Below, piece by piece: positions 25,073-33,225 of a stretch of 64,000 bases of DNA; position 1 is the stretch's first letter; each line of letters opens with the position of its first letter. A program made the translations under genes and the position numbers. The notes under the pieces were generated by a model. It had not been told where the DNA came from and did not search any database. It saw only the letters and a program-made list of their open reading frames with translations. This DNA is from Flavobacterium sp. 270 (GTDB taxonomy: Bacteria > Bacteroidota > Bacteroidia > Flavobacteriales > Flavobacteriaceae): assembly GCF_004368785.1 (NCBI RefSeq), contig NZ_SODM01000007.1:248001-312000 (forward strand), given 5' to 3'.

Positions 25073-25148
25073 AAAATTCCAAATTCCAACTTGTAAGATC
25101 TAATTTGAATTTGATTTCTGGATTTTCAAAATTGGAATTTGGAATTTT
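25073..25148. repeat. Perfect inverted repeat downstream of the alcohol dehydrogenase
   Basis: AAAATTCCAAATTCCAA (25073-25089) is the exact reverse complement of 25132-25148. It lies before the terminator in the 390-base gap to gpsA. The middle part also has TTTGAATTTGATTTC-type words. Confidence 0.6.
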
Positions 25149-25172
25149 CAAAAATTGAAATTTTATATAAAA

Positions 25173-25207
25173 AAAAGGCGTTCTTAAGTTTTTTAGGAAC
25201 GCCTTTT
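25173..25207 (+). terminator. Terminator in the 390-base gap before gpsA
   Basis: AAAAGGCGTTC and GAACGCCTTTT form a perfect 11-bp stem. The rest of the gap (25208-25392) shows no gene and only AT-rich DNA leading to the gpsA promoter. Confidence 0.85.
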
Positions 25208-25392
25208 CAAAATACTAAAACAAAACTAACTAACTCAATTTTTGCTAAATTCATTAAACTTCTAATTAATAAAGAGTTATAACGTAGTGTCTTTCATTTT
25301 ATTGTATAAACCTGAAAATATTTTTTTGATTTTTTAGAACTGCTTGAAAACCATTGAAATCAAAGGCTTTTTTAAAATTTCTTAAATCACTT

Positions 25393-25425
25393 TTTGTATT
25401 ATTACTACATAATTAAGTACTTTTG
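25393..25425 (+). promoter_or_regulatory. gpsA promoter
   Basis: A -33 TTTG at 25393-25396 is followed after 21 bases by TACTTTTG at 25418-25425. The ATG is 18 bases further on. Confidence 0.65.
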
Positions 25426-25443
25426 TTTTAAATTATTAAAATA

Positions 25444-26439
25444 ATGAGCGAAAATTTAAAATTTGCAGTAATTGGTGGAGGAAGCTGGGCAACGGCAATT
25501 GCAAAAATGTTATGTGTAAATCTTTCCGAAATTTCGTGGTACATGCGCAATGACGCTGCTATCGAGCACATTCAAAAATACAAACACAATCCAAACTATT
25601 TAAGTGCGGTAGAATTTGACACCAATAAACTTAAATTAACTAATGATATAAATGAAGCTGTTGAATACGCAGATTATATAATTTTTGCTATTCCTTCTGC
25701 TTTTTTAGATGCAGAACTTCAAAAACTTACTGCTTCTTTAGCCGATAAAATCATTTTTTCTGCTATTAAAGGAATTGTTCCAGAGACGAGTTTAATTGTC
25801 GGAGAACATTTCCATATTCAATACGATATTCCATATTACAATATTGGTGTTATTACCGGTCCTTGCCACGCAGAAGAAGTTGCGTTAGAAAGACTTTCGT
25901 ACTTAACAATTGCGTGCGGTGATCCAGATAAAGCTTCTACTGTAGCAAGATCGCTTTCAGGAAATTATATTAAAGCTAAAATTTCTGATGACATTATTGG
26001 TACAGAATACGCTGCAATGCTTAAAAACATTTACTCTATTGCTGCAGGAATTGCACATGGTTTAGGTTATGGAGATAACTTCCAGTCGGTTTTAATGAGT
26101 AATGCAATTCGTGAGATGAAAAAATTCATCAGAAAAGTGCATAAAATGAAACGTAACATTAATGATTCGGCTTATTTGGGCGATTTATTAGTTACAGGAT
26201 ATTCGGTTTTCTCAAGAAACAGAATGTTCGGAAACATGATCGGAAAAGGTTATACCGTAAAAAGTGCCATGATGGAAATGAGTATGGTTGCCGAAGGTTA
26301 TTACGCTACAAAAAGTGCTTATAAACTAAATCAGGGTTACGGCGCTAAAACGCCAATTATTGACGCTGTTTATAGTATTTTATACGACGGGAAAGATGCT
26401 AAATCGGTTTTTAAGAAATTAACGGAATCTTTGGATTAG
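25444..26439 (+). CDS. gpsA: Glycerol-3-phosphate dehydrogenase [NAD(P)+]
   Basis: GpsA reduces dihydroxyacetone phosphate to sn-glycerol 3-phosphate for phospholipids. The 331-residue protein has the Rossmann start FAVIGGGSWATAIAKML (residues 7-23), FSAIKGIVPET, ITGPCHAEEV, and the catalytic Lys in YAAMLKNIYSIAAGIAHGLGYGDN. A terminator follows. Confidence 0.95.
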   Translation: MSENLKFAVIGGGSWATAIAKMLCVNLSEISWYMRNDAAIEHIQKYKHNPNYLSAVEFDTNKLKLTNDINEAVEYADYIIFAIPSAFLDAELQKLTASLADKIIFSAIKGIVPETSLIVGEHFHIQYDIPYYNIGVITGPCHAEEVALERLSYLTIACGDPDKASTVARSLSGNYIKAKISDDIIGTEYAAMLKNIYSIAAGIAHGLGYGDNFQSVLMSNAIREMKKFIRKVHKMKRNINDSAYLGDLLVTGYSVFSRNRMFGNMIGKGYTVKSAMMEMSMVAEGYYATKSAYKLNQGYGAKTPIIDAVYSILYDGKDAKSVFKKLTESLD

Positions 26440-26450
26440 TTTTTTTTTTT

Positions 26451-26595
26451 AGAAAATAGAATATAGAGTAAAGAAAATAGATTTTCTAATCTTTGAAGAT
26501 AAAAAAAGAGTCAAGACATTTTAAATTGTTCTTGACTCTTTTCTTTTATCAGTATTTCGAAAAGTCTATTTTCTTTACTCTATATTCTATTTTCT
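26451..26595. repeat. 30-bp perfect inverted repeat surrounding the gpsA terminator
   Basis: Bases 26451-26480 are the exact reverse complement of 26566-26595. The words are AGAAAATAGAATATAGAG and TAAAGAAAATAG. Further copies of CTATATTCTATTTT run to about 26616. The same words occur after lepA at 57974-58006. Confidence 0.75.
26504..26542. terminator. gpsA terminator inside the inverted repeat
   Basis: AAAAGAGTCAAGA and TCTTGACTCTTTT form a 13-bp stem with T-rich flanks on both strands, between convergent genes. Confidence 0.8.
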
Positions 26596-26617
26596 ATATT
26601 CTATTTTCTATATTCTC

Positions 26618-27025
26618 CTACTTCACCATAATCCCTTCAACAAATAAAATCGGCACTTCTTCCGTATTGTTTTCGTTGATTAGGTTTGATTTGAAAATGA
26701 ATTTCTTGTCGTACAAAGTATTCCCGATGAAGAACGTTACCATGAATTCATTATTCATAACCAAAAGACTTTTCTCGATCATTTCGATCTTCACTACAGA
26801 AACAGCCGGAACTTCAACAAAAGCATGGCGTAGAATCGACGTTTTTTTCATTTCGCCGTCTATGGTTCCAAATGCCTTAGAAACGACCATTACGCTGTCT
26901 AAATTAAAGTCGCTGTCGTTAACTAAATAAGCGTACCAGACTTTCTCCATAAAATCGTCGCTCCATTCCTGAACGGCAGCTAAGAATACGTTTTCTACTT
27001 CTGGAATTACAATATCTTTTTTCAT
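26618..27025 (-). CDS. Conserved flavobacterial protein downstream of pheS
   Basis: I recognise no functional domain in this 135-residue protein. It is soluble, with no signal peptide, and mostly alternating beta-type segments, including MVVSKAFGTIDGEM and FMVTFFIGNTLYDKKFIF. It follows pheS in the same direction with a 126-base gap. Related proteins have sometimes been named after phenylalanyl-tRNA synthetase through proximity, which the sequence does not support. Confidence 0.65.
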   Translation of the reverse strand: MKKDIVIPEVENVFLAAVQEWSDDFMEKVWYAYLVNDSDFNLDSVMVVSKAFGTIDGEMKKTSILRHAFVEVPAVSVVKIEMIEKSLLVMNNEFMVTFFIGNTLYDKKFIFKSNLINENNTEEVPILFVEGIMVK

Positions 27026-27122
27026 TTTTATTAAATTTTAAAAACCTCTGTCAAAGCCGAAACTTCAACAAAGGTTTATTATTATAATTGAGATTAAAGC
27101 CTCCAATTTATTCTAAAATCTA

Positions 27123-27138
27123 TCCCGAGGCTTCGGGA
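27123..27138. repeat. Small hairpin TCCCGA-GGCT-TCGGGA
   Basis: A perfect 6-bp GC-rich stem with a 4-base loop in the 126-base gap after pheS. It is a REP-like word and has no T-run, so termination is doubtful. Confidence 0.45.
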
Positions 27139-27151
27139 CTGAAATCTAAAA

Positions 27152-28171
27152 TTATATATTAGACTTAAACTGCTCTAAGAAACGAACATCGTTTTCATAA
27201 AACATTCTGATATCTCCAATTTGGTATAAAAGCATTGCGATACGCTCTACTCCCATTCCGAAAGCAAAACCGTTGAATTCATCTGGATTGATGTCGCAAT
27301 TTTTAAGAACATTTGGATCTACCATTCCGCATCCTCCAATTTCTAACCAGCCTGTTCCTTTTGTAATACGGTAATCGGTTTCTGTTTTTAGTCCCCAATA
27401 AATATCAATTTCGGCACTTGGTTCTGTGAATGGAAAATATGATGGACGTAAACGAATCTTAGATTTTCCGAACATTTCTTTTGTGAAATAAAGCAATGTT
27501 TGTTTTAAATCTGCAAATGAAACGTCTTTATCAATATACAATCCTTCTACCTGATGAAAAATACAGTGCGAACGTGATGAAATTGCTTCGTTACGAAATA
27601 CACGTCCCGGAGAAATAGTTCTGATTGGCGGTTTATGATTTTCCATATAACGCACTTGTACAGATGATGTATGCGTACGCAATAAAACGTCAGGGTTTGT
27701 CTGAATGAAAAATGTATCCTGCATATCACGTGCCGGATGATATTCTGGTAAGTTTAATGCAGTAAAGTTATGCCAGTCGTCTTCGATTTCAGGTCCTTCT
27801 GAAACGTTGAAACCAATGTTTGCAAAAATATCGATTATCTGATTTTTAACGATTGAAATCGGATGACGAGAACCAACAATTACTGGTTCTGCAGCACGCG
27901 TTAAATCACCAAAAACTCCTTTTGCTTCTTCTTTGCTTTCCAGTTCTTCCTGAATTGCTTTTACTTTTTCTTCAGCAGCAGTTTTTAAGGTATTCATTAC
28001 TAAACCGAAATCCTTTTTCTGATCGTTTGGAATATTTTTAAACTCATTAAAAAGTTCTCTTACTAAACCTTTACTGCCCAAATATTTAATACGGAATTGC
28101 TCTAAAGATTCTTTATTTTTATCGTTAAAAGCTTTAGCTTCCTCTATATGTTGTTTTATCTTATCTATCAT
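27152..28171 (-). CDS. pheS: Phenylalanyl-tRNA synthetase alpha subunit
   Basis: PheS charges tRNA-Phe together with PheT, which is not in the window. The 339-residue protein has the coiled N-terminal arm and class II motifs: SRHPISIVKNQI, GFNVSEGPEIEDDWHNF, LPEYHPARDMQDTF, LRTHTSSVQVRYM, GRVFRNEAIS, HQVEGLYID, and FGMGVERIAML (motif 3). I start at the ATG at 28171 (MIDKIKQHIEEA), which gives the usual N-terminus. An extended start at 28207 would add 12 unlikely residues and overlap the -7 box. Confidence 0.95.
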   Translation of the reverse strand: MIDKIKQHIEEAKAFNDKNKESLEQFRIKYLGSKGLVRELFNEFKNIPNDQKKDFGLVMNTLKTAAEEKVKAIQEELESKEEAKGVFGDLTRAAEPVIVGSRHPISIVKNQIIDIFANIGFNVSEGPEIEDDWHNFTALNLPEYHPARDMQDTFFIQTNPDVLLRTHTSSVQVRYMENHKPPIRTISPGRVFRNEAISSRSHCIFHQVEGLYIDKDVSFADLKQTLLYFTKEMFGKSKIRLRPSYFPFTEPSAEIDIYWGLKTETDYRITKGTGWLEIGGCGMVDPNVLKNCDINPDEFNGFAFGMGVERIAMLLYQIGDIRMFYENDVRFLEQFKSNI

Positions 28172-28194
28172 TTTTCCTTCCATAATTGAGAGAA

Positions 28195-28202
28195 CAAATT
28201 TA
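28195..28202 (-). promoter_or_regulatory. -7 promoter box of pheS (TAAATTTG)
   Basis: Exact TAnnTTTG on the minus strand, 23 bases before the ATG at 28171. It supports the shorter pheS start. Confidence 0.5.
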
Positions 28203-28304
28203 AGCAAAAAAGTGAGATGTGAGCTGTGAGATATGAGAAGTATTTCAAAACTTCTGTTATATTTTCAATCCAGAATCTAAAATCTACACTCTAAAATCTA
28301 AAAT

Positions 28305-28661
28305 TTATTCAATAAGGTTTCTTTCTAAAAAATAATTTACAATTGCCTCTTTCATCAAAACAGATTGTTCGCCCGCTTTTAAAGGCGGTAACTCTTCTTT
28401 TACTTTGTAATGCGGCCAGCCTTCTTCATCAAAAAATTCAAATTCGTAAAAACCATACGGTTCTAATAATCTGCAGATTGCAATGTGCATTAAGTTTAAT
28501 TTTTCATCTTTTTTAAATTCGCGGTGTACTTTACCGAGTTCCTGAACTCCGATTAAGTAAATAATAGCATCTAGATCAAGGTCTTCTCCCTGCGAAAATT
28601 GATTTGAAAGTATATCGACGAGCTTTTCCCATCGCTCTTTTAGTTGTGTATCTCTGGACAT
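28305..28661 (-). CDS. Conserved Bacteroidota protein of unknown function
   Basis: The 118-residue protein has no signal peptide or membrane helix. It is acidic and helical at the N-terminus (WEKLVDILSNQFSQGEDLDL) and has LDAIIYLIGVQELG and the aromatic block FYEFEFFDEEGWPHY. I do not know its function. It lies upstream of pheS in the same direction, and the gap holds AATCTAAAATCT direct repeats. Confidence 0.7.
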   Translation of the reverse strand: MSRDTQLKERWEKLVDILSNQFSQGEDLDLDAIIYLIGVQELGKVHREFKKDEKLNLMHIAICRLLEPYGFYEFEFFDEEGWPHYKVKEELPPLKAGEQSVLMKEAIVNYFLERNLIE

Positions 28662-28676
28662 TTAATTTATGATTTT

Positions 28677-28730
28677 AGATTTTAGATTTTGATTGCGGGT
28701 TGATTTTAATGATTATTTAATCTAAAATCT
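28677..28730. repeat. Inverted repeat of AGATTTTAGATT words
   Basis: AGATTTTAGATT (28677-28688) pairs exactly with AATCTAAAATCT (28719-28730). The same word is repeated in the spacer at about 28275-28302 on the other side of the small gene. This is part of a 338-base gap without a gene. Confidence 0.5.
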
Positions 28731-28757
28731 GCAATCTGAATTCTAAAATTAGTTTTG

Positions 28758-28765
28758 CAAAGATA
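28758..28765 (-). promoter_or_regulatory. -7 promoter box (TATCTTTG) of the gene at 28305-28661
   Basis: Exact TAnnTTTG match on the minus strand, 96 bases before the ATG, placing an inverted repeat in the leader. Confidence 0.45.
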
Positions 28766-28806
28766 CGGACACTTTCTATAAAATACACATATAAGCTTCG
28801 TACATG

Positions 28807-28888
28807 TTTTTAACACATCGATTCAAAGTTTGAATTGTCTTAAAAGGCATTTCAATTTGTTTAAATAAACATAGTTATGTGTGAAAGC
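28807..28888. repeat. Dispersed intergenic element AACACAT ... GGCATTTCA ... CATAGTTATGTGT, copy A
   Basis: The block AAGGCATTTCAATTTG plus TTTAAATAAACATAG and TATGTGT is almost identical to 42923-42966, and both copies begin TTTTTAACACAT. The ACACAT start can pair with the ATGTGT end, giving a stem-loop of about 70 bases. It lies in the gap between the divergent gene at 28305 and cvpA. Confidence 0.6.
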
Positions 28889-28939
28889 TCGCTTTTCTAA
28901 AACTACTTTTAAATACAAAAGCCTTTCTCACTTTGTTAC

Positions 28940-28973
28940 TTTGAACCTCTGTCCCTAAAAAAATCTATATTTG
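28940..28973 (+). promoter_or_regulatory. cvpA promoter
   Basis: -33 TTTG at 28940-28943 and -7 TATATTTG at 28966-28973, 22 bases apart. The ATG is at 29000. Confidence 0.65.
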
Positions 28974-28999
28974 CGCCTGATTAAACAACAAATTAGAAT

Positions 29000-29545
29000 A
29001 TGAGTTTTTTAGATATTATTTTGGGAGCGCTTTTGGCTTTTAGTATTTACAAAGGTTTTAAAAACGGTCTTTTTGTAGAAATTGCTTCTTTTGTTTCTTT
29101 AGTGCTGGGAATTTATTTAGCGATAAAATTCTCTTCGTTTATGAGAGATATTATTGCAAAACACGTAAGTTGGAATCCTTCTAATATTCAGATTACAGCT
29201 TTTATCCTGACTTTTATTTTAGTTGTTGTTGCGGTTTATTTATTGGCGAAATTCTTAACCGGAGTTGCTGATTTTGCGCAGCTTGGCTTAATCAATAAAT
29301 TAGGCGGAAGTTTTTTCAGAGTCTTAAAAACAATTCTAATTCTGAGTGTTTTTATTGCTCTTTTTGAGAAAATAAACTTTGATAATACTTTTGCTAAAAA
29401 GGAAACTTTAGATAAATCTATCTTTTACAATCCAATTAAGAAAGTTGCTGCTTTCGTTTATCCTTCGATAGAAAAATGGTACGAGAATTTTAAAGAAAGT
29501 CATTCTCAGAAAACAGAATCTAACGAAGATAAAAAAGAAGAATAG
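29000..29545 (+). CDS. CvpA-family membrane protein
   Basis: The 181-residue protein has four hydrophobic segments at about residues 3-20, 25-45, 62-86 and 105-125. The opening FLDIILGALLAFSIYKGFKN fits the CvpA signature (D.il...l....GyrkGl). A charged tail follows (residues 150-181, many Glu and Lys). CvpA proteins affect colicin V production and envelope integrity. Confidence 0.88.
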   Translation: MSFLDIILGALLAFSIYKGFKNGLFVEIASFVSLVLGIYLAIKFSSFMRDIIAKHVSWNPSNIQITAFILTFILVVVAVYLLAKFLTGVADFAQLGLINKLGGSFFRVLKTILILSVFIALFEKINFDNTFAKKETLDKSIFYNPIKKVAAFVYPSIEKWYENFKESHSQKTESNEDKKEE

Positions 29546-29554
29546 CGTTAATTT

Positions 29555-29911
29555 TTATTCCAAAACTTTAGGCTGCGGAAATAAATTTTTCAGAATAATT
29601 AACATCATTCCTATCACATTTATTGATGTCGTTGTCAATAAAGTAATCAGTACGCTATCTGAAAGATTCAGATTCAGTAAATTGTGATTAAAGTATAAAA
29701 TCGAAATTACAGAAGCTAGCCACAGAAAAATAATAAACGAAAAGATATACGTTAAGTATCTTCTAAGTCTGGTATCTTCTAAAAATCTACCCACTTTTGC
29801 ACTCCCTAACCGATCCTCAAGAATTTGATTCTGAGTTCTGGCATTCGTCAAGTCTTGGGGAGTTAATGACGAATAGCTGTCAATTGAAATTCGGTTAAGA
29901 TCCAGGGTCAT
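29555..29911 (-). CDS. Small two-helix membrane protein, possible toxin partner of the Panacea protein
   Basis: The 118-residue protein has two hydrophobic segments at about residues 50-72 and 82-108 and a polar N-terminal half (ARTQNQILEDRLGSAKVG). It has no signal peptide. It starts one base after the stop of the Panacea-domain gene. Panacea antitoxins are often paired with small membrane-active toxins, so this may be the effector. It is not a recognised toxin family by eye, and an accessory membrane role is possible. Confidence 0.65.
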   Translation of the reverse strand: MTLDLNRISIDSYSSLTPQDLTNARTQNQILEDRLGSAKVGRFLEDTRLRRYLTYIFSFIIFLWLASVISILYFNHNLLNLNLSDSVLITLLTTTSINVIGMMLIILKNLFPQPKVLE

Positions 29912-29912
29912 C

Positions 29913-30377
29913 TTATAGAGAAATTGGTTTTAGTTTGGTTTTGTAGTGGTCAAAAATATCATCGTCTGAGATCACTGCATTCATGTCTTTACGATAAACC
30001 TTTGTCCAAGGACTTCCTTCCGTGTGCGTTAAAGCACTCAAATAAATACCATCAAATCTTCCGTAGAGTTCCCATATTTTATCCAAAAACTTTTCGTCGT
30101 CGCCGGAAATTCTTTCATTACTTACAGGATTCGGAATCTTCTCTGTAATTATATTTTTCTTATACTGCTTAATACTATAATATAAAGACGGAAAAACAGG
30201 CCCAAAATCCCAGGCAAGAGGTTTCTCGTCAATTAATCTGTCTTTTTTATCCGTTAGAGCCAGGTACCATCCATAAGCGATATAAGTGAGTTTAATTACT
30301 TTCATAGGCGTAAGATTTCCCGTTTTGGAATATTTACCTATAAAATAATTCGCTACTGTTGTCGGATTATAAGCCAT
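29913..30377 (-). CDS. Panacea-domain (SocA/DUF4065-like) protein, putative antitoxin
   Basis: The 154-residue protein matches the Panacea/SocA family: VANYFIGKYSKTGNLTPMKV, then KLTYIAYGWYLAL near residues 29-41, PLAWDFGPVFPSLYYSIKQY near 53-72, and the C-terminal LTHTEGSPWTKV block. Family members neutralise diverse toxins or act as proteolytic adaptors such as SocA. It is the first gene of a two-gene unit and has its own promoter. Confidence 0.87.
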   Translation of the reverse strand: MAYNPTTVANYFIGKYSKTGNLTPMKVIKLTYIAYGWYLALTDKKDRLIDEKPLAWDFGPVFPSLYYSIKQYKKNIITEKIPNPVSNERISGDDEKFLDKIWELYGRFDGIYLSALTHTEGSPWTKVYRKDMNAVISDDDIFDHYKTKLKPISL

Positions 30378-30399
30378 AATCTTAGAATTATTGTTTCAT

Positions 30400-30429
30400 C
30401 AAAGTTACTCAAAATAAGTTTCGAACAAA
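30400..30429 (-). promoter_or_regulatory. Promoter of the Panacea operon
   Basis: On the minus strand TAACTTTG (30400-30407) and a -33 TTTG (30426-30429) are 18 bases apart. The ATG at 30377 is 22 bases downstream. Confidence 0.6.
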
Positions 30430-30476
30430 AATTCAAAAAACTTATTATCATGAAATGAATGAATTACGTTCTAAAT

Positions 30477-32924
30477 TTACCAAGCAACCTCTATTTTTTC
30501 TCCCTTTTTTAAAGTGATATCTTGCTTTTTATCGCCAAAAATCAAAGTTGTTTTTCCTCCTTTTTTAGAAGAAACAATTGTTTTGGTTAATTTTTTATTA
30601 CTCCATTCCATTTCAATTTCAAAACCGCCGCGAACACACAGCCCTTTTACAGATCCCGTTTCCCAAGCGTCTGGTAAAGCCGGAAGTAATCTGATTTCGT
30701 TTTCATCAGATTGCACCAACATTTCGGCAACAGCTGCAGTTCCACCAAAATTTCCATCAATTTGAAACGGCGGATGTGCGTCAAATAAATTCGGATACGT
30801 TCCTCCTCCTCTTCTTGGTTTTTCGACTTTTTTGCCGTCTGGATCTACGTAACGTAATAATTCGCGGAACATTTTATAAGCACGGTTTCCGTCCCAAAGT
30901 CTAGCCCAAAGATTAATTCTCCAGCCTTTTGACCAGCCTGTAGTTTCGTCGCCTTTTATTTCGAGTGTTTGTCTTGAAGCATTGGCTAAATCAGGCGTTT
31001 TTAATGGTGTAATATGATTTCCTGGAAAAAGTCCAAACAATTGTGATTGATGACGGTGTTTCGGATCTTTATCGTCCCAGTCAAAATACCATTCCTGTAG
31101 ATTTCCTTTTTTACCAATTTGATACGGATGTAATTTAGAAAGTGCCGTTTCTAATTTTGTTCTAAAATCTGAATCTGTATTTAGCACTTTTGACGCTTTT
31201 ATTGTTTTATCAAAACATTCGCGAATCATTGCCAAATCAGCTGTTCCGCCATATAATGTTGCACCGACAAAACCATCTGCCAGTTTATATTGGTTTTCTG
31301 GTGAAGTTGATGGCGAAGTGATTAAATTTCCGTTTTTATCGGTAACCATCCAGCCTAAAAAGAATTCGGATGCACCTTTCATCAAAGGATAACCTTCTTT
31401 TCTTAAATAATCTTTATCCTGCGTAAAAACATAATGTTCCCAAATGTGTGTACTCAGCCACGCGCCTGCCATTGGCCAGCAAGCCCACATTGGTTCTTCT
31501 TTTCCGAATTGACCAACTGGGTTTGTCATTGCCCAAATATCAGAATTGTGCCCCGCTGCCCAGCCTTCGTTTATGCCGTAAAAAGTCTTTGCAGTGACTT
31601 TTCCGGTTACCGAAAGATTTTTTATAAAGCTCAATAATGGCAGATGCATTTCTGAAAGATTGGTATTTTCTGCCAGCCAGTAATTTTCTTCCACATTAAT
31701 ATTCATGGTATAATTACTGCTCCACGGCGGATTTAAATACGGATTCCAAATTCCTTGTAAATTGGCCGGAACGCCCATCGTTCTGGAAGAGCTAATTAAT
31801 AAATAACGACCGTAATTAAAATACAGAATTTCTAAGTTTTTATCTTCTTCACCGTCGGCATAACGCAATAAACGTTTGTCTGTTGGTAAATCTGGTGCTG
31901 TTGTTTTTCCTAAATCTAACTTTACTCTGTTGTAAAAATTCTGATAATCGGCAATGTGGTTTTCTTTTAATTTATCAAATCCTTTTGCAAAGGCATTGTT
32001 TAGGTTTTGCAATGCCGTTCTTACATCATCTACTCCTTCGGTTGCAGGATTTTTGTCAAAACCATTAAAACTTGTTGCGACAGAAACATAGATATAAGCT
32101 TCTGTTGCATCTTTTAAAGTCAGCGTTGTGTTAGAACCCGTAACTTTTCCGTCTTGATTTTTGATTTGGAGTAAGGTTGTAAATTTTGTTCCTCTTTCTT
32201 TTACGTCTTTGTATTTTGGTAAAACCGTATATCCGGCATTTTCATGAATGGGCGCAGTGCCTGTCATTACCAAAATATTTCCTCTTACTTCGATATTTGA
32301 AGTTAATAAGCTCCTTAAATTAATATCAAAATTTAAAGCGCCTTTTTCACTGCTTGTCAGTTTGATTACCATTATTTGATCTGGCGCCGAAACGAAATAT
32401 TCGCGGGTAAATTTTACACCGTCCATTTCATAACTCACTTTTGATGTCGCAGTAGAAAGATCAAGTTCTCTGTAATAATTGCTCGCTTTTCCTTTTTCAA
32501 AATTGCTAATTTCTAATGTTCCTAAAGGTGCAAATGATTCTGAGTTTTTTCCCTGAAGTTTTTTATTGAGTTCTTCTGCAAGTTTGTAGTCTTCGTTTTT
32601 TAAAGCTTCGCGAATCGCCGGAATATTTTTGTAGGCTTCGGGATTCATGTTTGCGTTTACGGGTTCTCCCGACCAAAGTGTAGCATCGTTTAGATATATT
32701 TTATCTAGGTTAACGCCTCCAAAAACGGTTGCTCCTAATTTTCCATTTCCTAAAACCAAACTTTCTTCAAAGAATTCTGCGGACTGATTGTACCAGAGTT
32801 TTTGAGAAGATTGGGCTGTGCCTTTTCCACTAAAAGTAATGAATACGAGAAGGAATATTAGTTTTTTTATGAAGTTTGATTTCATAAGCGGATTGTTTTT
32901 GGTTTTCATTTTAATAGAATTCAT
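30477..32924 (-). CDS. GH95 alpha-L-fucosidase (or alpha-L-galactosidase)
   Basis: GH95 enzymes remove terminal alpha-1,2-fucose from plant and host glycans. The protein begins with a signal peptide (MKSNFIKKLIFLLVF at the third in-frame Met, 32885, is a good alternative start). It shows the GH95 N-terminal block ESLVLGNGKLGATVFGG, LNDATLWSGEP, the central NLQGIWNPYLNPPWSSNYT with NINVEENYW, and HPPFQIDGNFGGTA near the end. It closes the PUL and would unmask galactosyl side chains of fucosylated xyloglucan. Confidence 0.92.
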   Translation of the reverse strand: MNSIKMKTKNNPLMKSNFIKKLIFLLVFITFSGKGTAQSSQKLWYNQSAEFFEESLVLGNGKLGATVFGGVNLDKIYLNDATLWSGEPVNANMNPEAYKNIPAIREALKNEDYKLAEELNKKLQGKNSESFAPLGTLEISNFEKGKASNYYRELDLSTATSKVSYEMDGVKFTREYFVSAPDQIMVIKLTSSEKGALNFDINLRSLLTSNIEVRGNILVMTGTAPIHENAGYTVLPKYKDVKERGTKFTTLLQIKNQDGKVTGSNTTLTLKDATEAYIYVSVATSFNGFDKNPATEGVDDVRTALQNLNNAFAKGFDKLKENHIADYQNFYNRVKLDLGKTTAPDLPTDKRLLRYADGEEDKNLEILYFNYGRYLLISSSRTMGVPANLQGIWNPYLNPPWSSNYTMNINVEENYWLAENTNLSEMHLPLLSFIKNLSVTGKVTAKTFYGINEGWAAGHNSDIWAMTNPVGQFGKEEPMWACWPMAGAWLSTHIWEHYVFTQDKDYLRKEGYPLMKGASEFFLGWMVTDKNGNLITSPSTSPENQYKLADGFVGATLYGGTADLAMIRECFDKTIKASKVLNTDSDFRTKLETALSKLHPYQIGKKGNLQEWYFDWDDKDPKHRHQSQLFGLFPGNHITPLKTPDLANASRQTLEIKGDETTGWSKGWRINLWARLWDGNRAYKMFRELLRYVDPDGKKVEKPRRGGGTYPNLFDAHPPFQIDGNFGGTAAVAEMLVQSDENEIRLLPALPDAWETGSVKGLCVRGGFEIEMEWSNKKLTKTIVSSKKGGKTTLIFGDKKQDITLKKGEKIEVAW

Positions 32925-33098
32925 TTGTGGATATTGGCATTCACAATATTAGTGGTTTCTATGAAGATAAACATGGATGATTTTTAATTTTTAATGGATG
33001 CTTTTGACTTTTTTAGTGAATTTTTGTTTTGATGTGATGCTGTGGCGATAAATAAGTATTTTCTATGAACTTCTTTTTAAATTTTTAAAACCCAATAT

Positions 33099-33217
33099 GC
33101 GCGCGTGAGGGATAGGAGCAAACTACCGAAGTAGTGCGGATAGCCCGACGCCATCCCGATAAGCGGGCGAATACGCGCAAAGTAGGTTTGCCCGCTTATC
33201 GGGATGGGGTCACGCCC
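33099..33217 (-). repeat. Structured intergenic element, copy 2
   Basis: The 301-base gap between the GH95 and acetylesterase genes holds GCGTGAGGGAT, GGATAGCCCGAC and TCACGCCC in the same order as at 3617-3762. Inside, 33151-33168 (CCATCCCGATAAGCGGGC) pairs perfectly with 33190-33207, giving an 18-bp stem. As written the element reads on the plus strand, opposite to the PUL genes. The rest of the gap shows nothing clear. Confidence 0.65.
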
Positions 33218-33225
33218 TAATGATT

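Noticed and set aside
26578..26616. CRISPR-like repeat array
   Set aside because: There are only a few copies of a 15-base AT-rich word with no spacers of constant length and no cas genes.
26493..26930. Plus-strand frame of 145 codons after gpsA
   Set aside because: It begins inside the inverted repeat and terminator and reads antisense through the gene at 26618-27025. Its composition is low-complexity Phe, Ile and Tyr.
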